Assembly: GCA_937944975.1 (NCBI GenBank)
Contig: CALEBF010000016.1
Location: forward strand, 1 to 64,000
Direction: 5' to 3'
DNA length: 64,000 nt
DNA from: an uncultured Mycoplasmatota bacterium
Lineage (GTDB): Bacteria > Bacillota_I > Bacilli_A > RF39 > UBA660
Shown here: positions 42,578 through 49,294 of the stretch, in pieces
Layout: the number at the start of each line of letters is the position of its first letter
Numbering within the stretch: the first letter of the stretch is position 1
Notes under the pieces: generated by a model
What the model was told of the DNA's origin: nothing
The model's database searches: none
What the model saw: the letters and a program-made list of their open reading frames with translations, nothing else
Position numbers and translations under genes: made by a program

Positions 42578-42934
42578 TTACTCATCTCCAATCCAATCGT
42601 AATCGAATAGTTCTTCTTGTTTCTCATTCGTTTCATATCTAGCTTCTCGCGTAACTAAATATTTTTTATTGATCGTGTAAATATTTGAAGTTCTCTTCCC
42701 TGATCCAATAGTTCGATTACTTTTGCTAATATATTTTTTCGAAATTAACGAATCCAATTTTCTCTTCACTGTACTAACCGGTATTCCTGTCTTATCGCTG
42801 ATATCTCCATGACTTGGAAAACATTCTCCATCTTTTGAACAGGAAATTAAATAACTCAAAATTCTGTATTCGTAAGCATCAATTCTTGGATCAGTAACAA
42901 GTTCTTTTAAAATTATTACAAATTTCCCATTCAT
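42578..42934 (-). CDS. Winged-helix replication initiator-like protein
   Basis: 118 residues with a helix-turn-helix of the replication-initiator/DnaD-entry type: AYEYRILSYLISCSKDGECFPSHGDISDKTGIPVSTVKRKLDSL. AAGGAG site. Directly upstream lies the repeat array 42953-43103, a natural binding target. No phage helicase or polymerase is visible, so it would recruit the host replisome. Confidence 0.65.
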   Translation of the reverse strand: MNGKFVIILKELVTDPRIDAYEYRILSYLISCSKDGECFPSHGDISDKTGIPVSTVKRKLDSLISKKYISKSNRTIGSGKRTSNIYTINKKYLVTREARYETNEKQEELFDYDWIGDE

Positions 42935-42952
42935 ACTTTCTCCTTAGTTAGA

Positions 42953-43103
42953 TAGCTCACTGTGAACTAGCTAATATAATTATTTATATTTATAGTTAAT
43001 TTAGTATAGTTAAATACATTATAGGTATAGCTCACTGTGAACCTACTGTATAGCTCACTGTGGACCTACTAAATTTTCTTAGTTGGTTCACTCTGAACCT
43101 ACT
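42953..43103. repeat. Iteron-like direct repeats, candidate prophage origin or control region
   Basis: Four direct copies of TAGCTCACTGTGAACCTACT or near variants: 42953-42967 (partial), 43028-43047, 43051-43070 (one change) and 43087-43103 (diverged). Spacings are about 75, 23 and 33 bp. The tract between copies 1 and 2 is A/T-only. Its place in front of the initiator-like gene fits an origin with iterons; operator sites for early transcription are the alternative. Confidence 0.6.
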
Positions 43104-43145
43104 AAACTTGACTTTTTAATCCACTTTTGTTATATTGTTAGTGAA

Positions 43146-43295
43146 TTATTTTTGTAAATAATTTGACTGACTTGAATTTTGAGTACCAGCTCCATTCAAG
43201 TCTTTTTTTTGTGCTTGAAGTCCATCCACTAAAGCAATCCCTAAAACAAATACAGCAAATAAGATCATCACTTTACTTTTTATCATTTCTTTCAT
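43146..43295 (-). CDS. Small phage membrane/secreted peptide, 49 residues
   Basis: ATG 43295 to TAA 43146-43148. Basic start, hydrophobic helix (about 8-24), then a polar Gln/Asn-rich tail. AGGGGTGATGAATA site; the ATG overlaps the upstream stop region. Early gene of unknown function. Confidence 0.5.
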   Translation of the reverse strand: MKEMIKSKVMILFAVFVLGIALVDGLQAQKKDLNGAGTQNSSQSNYLQK

Positions 43296-43411
43296 TATTC
43301 ATCACCCCTTTCTACATCTACAATTTCATAGTCAATTTTCACATCAAACTTACGTTCTAAAATCTTGATCAATGTATCGTAGAATCTTTCTATTTGTTTA
43401 TCGGTCAGCAT
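43295..43411 (-). CDS. Small phage protein, 38 residues
   Basis: ATG 43411 with a perfect AGGAGGTGTAGC site, TAA 43295-43297. Helical, mixed charge (LTDKQIERFYDTLIKILER). First gene after cro in the early operon. Function unknown. Confidence 0.55.
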   Translation of the reverse strand: MLTDKQIERFYDTLIKILERKFDVKIDYEIVDVERGDE

Positions 43412-43474
43412 TGCTACACCTCCTACATAATTTTATTTTTTCTTGCTTGTACTAATGTTCATTAGATTTTAGGT

Positions 43475-43705
43475 TTATTTGTTCTGCTTATTCGCATATA
43501 TTTTCGTAAAGAAAAAAGTAAGATCAATTCCGTATACATTTAAAATTTTTTCCAAAATATCTATCTGTTGTGAAACTACTGCATTTTCGTATCTTGATAT
43601 AGTATCCCTATTTACTCCGGACTTAATCGACACAAAATCTATAGTATAATTATGTTCAGCTCTAATTCCTCGTAATTTATCTGCAACAATATTACGTGCT
43701 TTCAT
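43475..43705 (-). CDS. Cro-like XRE-family regulator
   Basis: 76 residues: helix-turn-helix (YTIDFVSIKSGVNRDTISRYENAV) at about 20-45 and a short C-terminal dimerisation part. First gene of the leftward early operon, divergent from the repressor, controlled by promoter 43731-43759. A matching operator sequence lies inside its own 3' end (43485-43496). Confidence 0.8.
   Translation of the reverse strand: MKARNIVADKLRGIRAEHNYTIDFVSIKSGVNRDTISRYENAVVSQQIDILEKILNVYGIDLTFFFTKIYANKQNK
43485..43496. promoter_or_regulatory. Third operator copy, inside the cro-like gene
   Basis: TGCTTATTCGCA, identical to the operator at 43740-43751, here encoding part of the C-terminal YANKQNK. Bound repressor could block early transcription as a roadblock or help looping. 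Confidence 0.5.
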
Positions 43706-43730
43706 TTTTTTCTACCTCCTATCTAGCTAC

Positions 43731-43818
43731 ATCTTATCATGCTTATTCGCAGAAGTCAATAGTTTTTCTGCAAATAAGCATGATTTTTATTGTTTTTTAT
43801 TTTTTTTTAGTTTATAAT
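43731..43818. promoter_or_regulatory. Divergent lysis-lysogeny control region with two operators
   Basis: Leftward promoter: TTGACT (43754-43759), 17-bp spacer, TAAGAT (43731-43736). Rightward promoter: TTGTTT (43790-43795), 17-bp spacer, TATAAT (43813-43818). Operator O1 TGCTTATTCGCA (43740-43751) lies in the leftward spacer; O2 TGCAAATAAGCA (43769-43780) lies between the promoters. O1 and O2 form a larger inverted repeat. Confidence 0.8.
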
Positions 43819-43838
43819 GATAAAGGAAGGAGGATAAT

Positions 43839-44231
43839 ATGTCTAATTATTTTTCAACTAATTTAAAGTTTCTTCGTGAACAAAAAGGATATTCCCAAAA
43901 TAAATTAGCTAACATTGTTGGAGTTAATCAAACAACTATAGCAAGATGGGAAACCGAGGAAATGGCTCCTTCAATTGATAATGTCGAAGAAATATCTAAA
44001 GTGTTAAATATTGATCTTCCTGACTTGCTAGGAAAAGATTTAAGAATGATTGATAAATCGGATAATGATGGCGTTTACATCCAAAAAGCAGATGGCACAA
44101 CAGTATTTCTAAAAAACGCCAGCGAAACCGACAAAGCGCTAGTAGAGTTACCAGAAGAGCAAAAAAAAGCCATTCTATCCTTAATAGGAAAAAGAATGGA
44201 TGAGATTGATAAACAGTTAGGGGATGAATAA
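43839..44231 (+). CDS. CI-like XRE-family repressor
   Basis: 130 residues: N-terminal helix-turn-helix (YSQNKLANIVGVNQTTIARWETEEMAPS, about 18-46), then an acidic linker and a helical C-terminus. It lacks an S24 autocleavage domain, so induction is likely through the ImmA-like protease two genes downstream. GGAAGGAGG site; promoter at 43790-43818. Confidence 0.8.
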   Translation: MSNYFSTNLKFLREQKGYSQNKLANIVGVNQTTIARWETEEMAPSIDNVEEISKVLNIDLPDLLGKDLRMIDKSDNDGVYIQKADGTTVFLKNASETDKALVELPEEQKKAILSLIGKRMDEIDKQLGDE

Positions 44232-44531
44232 ATGAAACAAATTTTATTCAATTTAGGGCAAGTAATAGCAATATTACTTATGTTTTGGCCATTATACGTT
44301 ATTTTAAATTTCGAGACCAGAGAATACCCACTTATTGAATTAGCAATTTCGATTCTCTACTGCATATATATTTATTCAAATATTGACAAACGACAAAACA
44401 TGGAAAAAGTCAGGGAAAATTATTATAAAAAGCGTAAGTTTGCTAAAACTCTTATGGCTGATATGTCAGATAAGGAAATTATAAAACATCAAGAAATGTA
44501 TATTGAAAGATTATTAAACGATTATTTCTAA
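44232..44531 (+). CDS. Small membrane protein in the lysogeny operon
   Basis: 99 residues, two transmembrane helices (about 7-25 and 33-50) and a basic C-terminal half. It starts directly after the repressor stop (TAAATG). It may be a superinfection-exclusion protein or anchor the immunity proteins; not recognised. A small hairpin TAAGTAC / GTACTTA follows near 44550. Confidence 0.5.
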   Translation: MKQILFNLGQVIAILLMFWPLYVILNFETREYPLIELAISILYCIYIYSNIDKRQNMEKVRENYYKKRKFAKTLMADMSDKEIIKHQEMYIERLLNDYF

Positions 44532-44591
44532 TTATTTAATAAAATTTAAGTACGCTAGTACAGGTACTTAACTGATAAGGGGTGTATTAGC

Positions 44592-44936
44592 TTGAATATA
44601 TATAATTTATTATGTGGAAATATAACACAAAACGATCTATTAAATTATTATAATGCAACGATCACATATGAATCATTACCAGGTAATATTCGAGGATGCG
44701 TATTTTCTTATAGAGATATCCATAATATTATGATAAATAAAAATTTATCGTATTACTTGAAAAAGAAAACAATATTACATGAATTAGCTCACATCGAATT
44801 AAACCAATTAAATCAAATTGATAATGATTTGTTGGCTTTAAAAGTAGATTCTCTCGAAGACGAAGCTGATCGATATGTATCTTTCCTCAAACAAGAAATA
44901 GCTTCCTCGAAAAATTTTGAGGGACAAAAACAGTAA
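44592..44936 (+). CDS. ImmA/IrrE-type metallopeptidase
   Basis: 114 residues from TTG 44592 (AAGGGGTG site). LHELAHIEL (about residues 65-73) is the zinc motif HExxH, with Glu in EDEADRY as third ligand. ImmA-type proteases cut XRE repressors after DNA damage and so induce the element. Matches a repressor without its own cleavage domain. Confidence 0.8.
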   Translation: MNIYNLLCGNITQNDLLNYYNATITYESLPGNIRGCVFSYRDIHNIMINKNLSYYLKKKTILHELAHIELNQLNQIDNDLLALKVDSLEDEADRYVSFLKQEIASSKNFEGQKQ

Positions 44937-45000
44937 TTTTAAAGCAATTGCAATTTATAACTGCGCTTTCTAAGATATCATTGTCTTAGGAGGTAGTTGT

Positions 45001-45129
45001 ATGATTTACTATATTTTACCAATAGGATTTGATTACATAATTATTAAAAATAATAATGAAATTATTTTACTCTTAATATCTAATCAATATTTATTAAAAA
45101 ACGTTACTGTTGGCGCAGTAACGAACTGA
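45001..45129 (+). CDS. Small protein before the recombinase, 42 residues
   Basis: ATG 45001 with a strong TAGGAGG site 7 bp upstream, TGA 45127-45129. Hydrophobic and beta-like (MIYYILPIGFDYIIIKNNN). Its 3' end contains the hairpin at 45102-45123. Place beside the recombinase would suit a directionality factor, but it lacks a recognisable DNA-binding motif. Confidence 0.45.
   Translation: MIYYILPIGFDYIIIKNNNEIILLLISNQYLLKNVTVGAVTN
45096..45123 (-). terminator. Minus-strand terminator before the recombinase gene
   Basis: CGTTACTG / CAGTAACG eight-base-pair stem; on the minus strand it is followed by T6. No T run follows on the plus strand, so it would stop antisense transcription coming from the recombinase side and not the recombinase transcript. 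Confidence 0.55.
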
Positions 45130-45228
45130 AAAACAATATAACATTAGTACAAGCAATTACATAATAATTATATATGAGTTTTTCGTATATAATTATATCA
45201 TAAGGCATTAAAAAATGGAAGTGATATA

Positions 45229-46596
45229 ATGAAACAAAAAGACAGAATTAAAACAGTTGCGCTCTATATTCGTGTTTCCACAGATCGGCAAGCAAAAGAG
45301 GGAGATTCTTTAGAGGCACAAGAAAAAGCACTAACTGATTACGCAAAGAAAAATAAATATAAAATATATGATACCTATATCGATGGTGGAGAATCTGGCC
45401 AAAAATTAAAACGAACTAATCTTCAACGAATGTTAAAAGATTTAGAAACCGGACATATAGATCTAATTTTGATGACGAAACTTGATAGATGGTTTAGAAA
45501 CATTGCCGATTTCTATAAGGTCATTGAAATTTTGAAGAAAAATAACGTTGCGTGGAAAACGATATGGGAAGATTATGATACTACAACTGCATCCGGTGAA
45601 TTTTGGCTTAATATGTCTTTGTCGCTAGGACAAATGGAAGCAAAGAGGACAGGAGAACGTATCATCTCTGTGTTCGATCACAAGTTTCGCGTTCAAAAAA
45701 CAGTATGTAGTGGAAAAGTACCTTATGGATACAAAATTTCTGATGATAAAAAAATTATCATAGATCCTGAAACCGCTCCACATATTCAAGGATTGTTTGA
45801 TCAATATTTATTGACTAACAATCTTTCAAAAACAGTTCGTTGGTTTCAACAAAACTGTTCACAGAAGAGTTATGATTCCATTAAAATATATCTAAAAAAT
45901 ACTGCTTATATCGGTCGCTACGTGAGAAAATCTACCGGAGAGGTATTAGAGGACTTCTGTCCACAAATCGTTGAAGATGACGTGTTTTATCGCGTTCAAG
46001 AGCTATTTAAAAATAATATCAAAGAAATCAAACACAAAAATACCGATCCGTATATTTTTTCTAGACTAATCAAATGTGGACAATGTGGGAGAAAAATGGC
46101 AGGAAGATATGCAAGCAAAAATAATACACATTACTATCGTTGCAAACGAGCAAATGAGAACAATTATTGTTCTAACAAATATAACGTACCAGAAAAAAGA
46201 ATAGAAGAGTTTGTAATTAAAAATATTTTTACTCAGTTCGAACAAAAAAAGCTAAAAATTGATGAAGTTAATCAAAAGGAAAAAAAGATAAATATAGATT
46301 CGATTAAAAGAAAAATGAACAAGTTGAGTGAATTATATTTAAATGATATGATAGATATAGATTTTTACACAGATCAATATAGTTCTCTAAAAAAAATATT
46401 AGAAGAAAATGAAAAAAACAAAGATATAGATAAAACTAAATCTAACTTGAAGAAGATTCAAAAATATTTATCAAGTGATATTTTTAAAACTTATGATAAA
46501 TTAAATAATCAAGAAAAAAGAGAATTATGGGGAAGTATTATAGAAACGATTGAGATTAAAAGCAAAAACGAATTCGAGATTAACTTTTTAATTTAG
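45229..46596 (+). CDS. Large serine recombinase (prophage integrase)
   Basis: 455 residues. Resolvase-type N-domain (about 8-150) with catalytic Ser17 in YIRVSTDRQ and GGESGQKLKRTNLQRML; recombinase domain (about 165-270); zinc ribbon with CGQCGRK near residue 283 and two more Cys near 308-320; C-terminal coiled coil (about 345-410). It ends 18 bp before the attB/attP core. Large serine recombinases integrate between short unlike sites and excise with a directionality factor. AAGTGA site. Directly beside attR. Confidence 0.93.
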   Translation: MKQKDRIKTVALYIRVSTDRQAKEGDSLEAQEKALTDYAKKNKYKIYDTYIDGGESGQKLKRTNLQRMLKDLETGHIDLILMTKLDRWFRNIADFYKVIEILKKNNVAWKTIWEDYDTTTASGEFWLNMSLSLGQMEAKRTGERIISVFDHKFRVQKTVCSGKVPYGYKISDDKKIIIDPETAPHIQGLFDQYLLTNNLSKTVRWFQQNCSQKSYDSIKIYLKNTAYIGRYVRKSTGEVLEDFCPQIVEDDVFYRVQELFKNNIKEIKHKNTDPYIFSRLIKCGQCGRKMAGRYASKNNTHYYRCKRANENNYCSNKYNVPEKRIEEFVIKNIFTQFEQKKLKIDEVNQKEKKINIDSIKRKMNKLSELYLNDMIDIDFYTDQYSSLKKILEENEKNKDIDKTKSNLKKIQKYLSSDIFKTYDKLNNQEKRELWGSIIETIEIKSKNEFEINFLI

Positions 46597-46622
46597 TGTA
46601 CTAACTTGGAATAACCTGGTGG
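46596..46622. repeat. attR of the prophage: right attP arm plus core
   Basis: Arm 46596-46613 (GTGTAC...GAATA) is the inverted counterpart of 10258-10275; core CCTGGTGG at 46615-46622. Host sequence resumes after it in the CwlJ frame. Confidence 0.85.
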
Positions 46623-46860
46623 CTTCTCCGGGGTAGATAGCCCTCTTTTTTTCAGTAATCCAACATCGACAGAAAGAGCTTTAGCAGATCGAGTAATTAG
46701 AGGAGAATACTATCATCCCGCTACCAACGCTTTATGGTTTTATGCACCTGCTAGAGGAACCAATTGTGCATCTACATGGTGGGATCAAACACTAGCTGGA
46801 AGATATAAAAACCATTGTTTTTATCAGCCAGATAAAGGAGAATGTCAAGAACTTCATTAA
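46615..46860 (+). pseudogene. cwlJ: 3' half of split cwlJ
   Basis: Without a start codon. Joined to 10066-10256 at the core, codons continue as NPGG-FSGVDSPLFFSNPTS, then ERALADRVIRGE, NALWFYAP, WWDQTLAGRYKNHCFYQP and CQELH, TAA 46858-46860. These are the conserved blocks of CwlJ (ERALARR, WYFRP, QWYNQ, RFKSHCFYQP). The joined gene is 429 nt, that is 142 residues, the same as B. subtilis CwlJ. CwlJ is a coat-associated cortex hydrolase used when dormant spores germinate. Confidence 0.92.
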
Positions 46861-46885
46861 AAAAGCAACTAAGTTGCTTTTTTTA
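46858..46885. terminator. Bidirectional terminator between cwlJ and the amidase
   Basis: AAAAAGCAACT / AGTTGCTTTTT stem flanked by A and T runs, between two convergent host genes 22 bp apart. Confidence 0.85.
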
Positions 46886-47821
46886 AATATATAATACTTG
46901 ACCGATACTTAAATTATTACCCGTTAATCCATTTTTTTGTTTGATTGCATCGACTGTCGTTCCATATCGATTTGCAATATTCCAAAGACTATCTCCTGAT
47001 TTCACAACATAGACAGTTCCCACTGAGCTATTTGGAATTTTTAGTATTTGTCCTATACTAAGTAAGCTCGTCTTAAGGTTATTCAAGTTCATTAAATCAT
47101 TTACTGTCGTATTGTACTTTCTCGCAATTGTATATAAGCTATCTCCACTTTTTACGACATAAATTACATTTTCAGGTTTCTCCTCTTCTCCCTGATTAGG
47201 AAGATACAATTTTTGACCTATACTTAAATTATCGGAAGTTAAATCATTCAATTGCTTTAGAGTTGATACTGTCGTTCCATATCGATTTGCGATGCTCCAA
47301 AGACTATCTCCAGCCTTTACAATATAGATATTATTAGAATCTGACGGTAATTGTGTACTTTGCTTAGGAATCGTCAATACTTGCCCTACTTGCAGCAAAT
47401 TGCTCGTTAACCCATTGGCAGACTTCAACTGATCAACTGTAATACCATAACGATTTGCGATACTCCACAAACTATCGCCAGATTTTACAACATAGCTATT
47501 TTCATCTAATTCTGGAACATATGATTTTCCAATATACGCTGTAATTGCCTTTACCACCGCTTCCGCATAGCGATCATAATTATCTTTTAACTGTTCCGGA
47601 TCATCTTGCGTACTATCTACATATCCATATTCAATCATAATAGGCTGTGTGGTTCCTGTATCGCGGTGAATAAAGTAATAATCTTTCGATGTATCACTTG
47701 GCAATCTTCTTTGATATACTTTTATTACATTTTGGCCTGCCAATTCAATTTCTTGTGCGATCTGATTTGCTAACGTAGAATTATTTCGAAGAGCATATAC
47801 GACTTCAGCACCGTCCGCACC
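46883..47821 (-). CDS. 3' part of split N-acetylmuramoyl-L-alanine amidase with four LysM repeats
   Basis: The frame continues from the island edge at 47821 (GADGAEVVYALRNN) to the stop at 46883; the first ATG inside is at 47743. It holds the second half of the Amidase_3 domain, with SKDYYFIHR and IMIEYGYVDS (catalytic Glu), then four LysM domains with the GDSLWSIANRYG pattern. The 5' part is at 60423-60725. Spliced at the shared core the gene gives 402 residues against 403 in the intact paralogue at 61876. Four LysM domains bind peptidoglycan glycan strands. An internal start at 47743 would give a protein with no complete catalytic site. Confidence 0.9.
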   Translation of the reverse strand, partial: GADGAEVVYALRNNSTLANQIAQEIELAGQNVIKVYQRRLPSDTSKDYYFIHRDTGTTQPIMIEYGYVDSTQDDPEQLKDNYDRYAEAVVKAITAYIGKSYVPELDENSYVVKSGDSLWSIANRYGITVDQLKSANGLTSNLLQVGQVLTIPKQSTQLPSDSNNIYIVKAGDSLWSIANRYGTTVSTLKQLNDLTSDNLSIGQKLYLPNQGEEEKPENVIYVVKSGDSLYTIARKYNTTVNDLMNLNNLKTSLLSIGQILKIPNSSVGTVYVVKSGDSLWNIANRYGTTVDAIKQKNGLTGNNLSIGQVLYI

Positions 47822-47842
47822 TGGTGAGTTTAGTTTCCATTA
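47814..47842. repeat. Left attachment junction of the island
   Basis: Core TCCGCACC (47814-47821) followed by arm GAGTTTAGTTTCCATTA (47826-47842). The arm's reverse complement matches the right arm 60433-60449 at 15 of 17 positions. Confidence 0.85.
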
Positions 47843-47856
47843 GTATAAGATAAAAG

Positions 47857-49257
47857 TTACAATGCTATATTGCATCTAAATAAATCATTAATTGCATGTT
47901 TTATTTTATCGTCTTCTATACCATAAAATTTAAGTTGCATAATATAAATTATATATTCTAGATATACTAAATCTAATAATGACAAGCCAATAAATTCTTT
48001 GTCTATATCTCCATGAGCAAAATGATTTCTTTGATCAGACAACCTTTTTCCCATCTCTTTATAATTAAGTTTCTCATCATTTATACTATACAAATGATTA
48101 CCAAATATATCGGAAATGTTGCCATAATGTTTACCATATTCAATAATTCTTGATTCCAAATTATCTGACCTTATTAATTTTTTTAAAAATTTAAGTATTT
48201 CTTTTGACTTTCCAGTGTTTTCTTTAATCAATTTATCAATAATATTAGAAATATTGTCTTCTGCTTCTCTGGTTTTTAAACTTTTTTTAATTCCTACAGG
48301 ATAATTTCTTTTAAATTCCCATTCAAATGCAGCAGTAATCATTACAAATCTTCCTGCATTTATGTGTCTACCTATCTCATAACTTTCTGGAATATGTTCT
48401 AAATAAATATTTTGATTTACAATATCATTTAAAATACTTCCTAGATGACCTTTCAAATAATCATATTTTATAAGTCTTTCTTTTTCAATTGGATATATTT
48501 CCTCTATATTATTTTCGTGAGTCTCATACAAAACCGCAAATGTTTCATGTAAACCTTTCGAGGTTGGTGCTGATATTTCTATTCTAGAAAATATAACATT
48601 TTTTCTATAACACAAATACTGAATAAATTGTTTAACTATCTTTATAAGATTTATAATAAATTTATAGTCATTAGTTGGAGAAAACTCAATAAACATTGTA
48701 GAGTTTAAACTGATTGGTGATTCTCCTGTTTTATAAGTACTAGATACTGAAATACCAAAATATATTAAAAGTTCTTTATCACCTATATTAAAAGACTCTT
48801 TTGCAGTAGTCGTCTCATCAAATGATTTTGTACTAACACCGATTTTTCCATTCATTTCCCAATCAAATTTGTTCAAAGCAATAGTAGTTGGAAATATATG
48901 TGTTATTTCTGGGCCTTTTATTGCTATTCTATCAATTTTATCTCTATCATATTTATTTAGTATATAAAAATCAATATTTATAACTAGTATCGTGTTATTT
49001 ATGCTAATTGCATCATGTGATGGTATAAATACAATTTTATGATTCGTTTCATTAACTACTCCATAAAGATATTCAGTAATATATATTGGATCACCTTGCA
49101 TTAAGAGAACATTTCCAATTGATTTCATAAACCGTTTTCTTATTTCTTCTTCTTTATCTTTAGATGGAATTAATTTAAGTTTTTTCTTGTCAAACACAAA
49201 AGTAAACTCTATATTGTTATATATAATAGACCCTGTATAAATATCATGTTCTTTCAT
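47857..49257 (-). CDS. ApeA-like HEPN abortive-infection protein
   Basis: 466 residues. A long beta-rich N-terminal region (ApeA N-domain-like, about 1-230) is followed by a helical C-terminal HEPN domain with RNHFAH (R410-x4-H415), the R-x4-6-H RNase motif. ApeA proteins sense phage components and cut RNA, stopping the infected cell. Single-gene defence module between attL and the recombinase. The homology call rests on domain plan and the HEPN motif. Confidence 0.7.
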   Translation of the reverse strand: MKEHDIYTGSIIYNNIEFTFVFDKKKLKLIPSKDKEEEIRKRFMKSIGNVLLMQGDPIYITEYLYGVVNETNHKIVFIPSHDAISINNTILVINIDFYILNKYDRDKIDRIAIKGPEITHIFPTTIALNKFDWEMNGKIGVSTKSFDETTTAKESFNIGDKELLIYFGISVSSTYKTGESPISLNSTMFIEFSPTNDYKFIINLIKIVKQFIQYLCYRKNVIFSRIEISAPTSKGLHETFAVLYETHENNIEEIYPIEKERLIKYDYLKGHLGSILNDIVNQNIYLEHIPESYEIGRHINAGRFVMITAAFEWEFKRNYPVGIKKSLKTREAEDNISNIIDKLIKENTGKSKEILKFLKKLIRSDNLESRIIEYGKHYGNISDIFGNHLYSINDEKLNYKEMGKRLSDQRNHFAHGDIDKEFIGLSLLDLVYLEYIIYIMQLKFYGIEDDKIKHAINDLFRCNIAL

Positions 49258-49294
49258 ATAATTACACCTCTTTTGACATAATTATATTATAACA

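Larger units (their letters stand above)
10249..46622. mobile_element. Prophage (podovirus-like) inserted in cwlJ
   Basis: The element is bounded by the 8-bp core CCTGGTGG at 10249-10256 and 46615-46622. It contains lysis, tail, capsid, portal, terminase, early, repressor and recombinase genes, all in coherent modules. Most genes read leftward from the repressor region near 43.8 kb; the repressor, ImmA-like protease and recombinase read rightward to attR. No tape-measure, tube or sheath gene is visible, which indicates a short tail. All essential modules look intact, so it may be inducible. Confidence 0.92.

Noticed and set aside
42953..43103. CRISPR array
   Set aside because: The repeats are unevenly spaced, only four, partly diverged, without unique spacers of constant length or cas genes.
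45130..45228. Clear sporulation-type promoter before the prophage recombinase
   Set aside because: A CATAAGGCATTA sequence near 45200 only loosely resembles mother-cell boxes; spacing and -35 do not fit, so I do not claim it.
46883..47743. Free-standing LysM protein starting at ATG 47743
   Set aside because: No ribosome binding site or promoter is seen; the frame continues upstream to the island edge in perfect amidase register, so it is the 3' part of the split gene.
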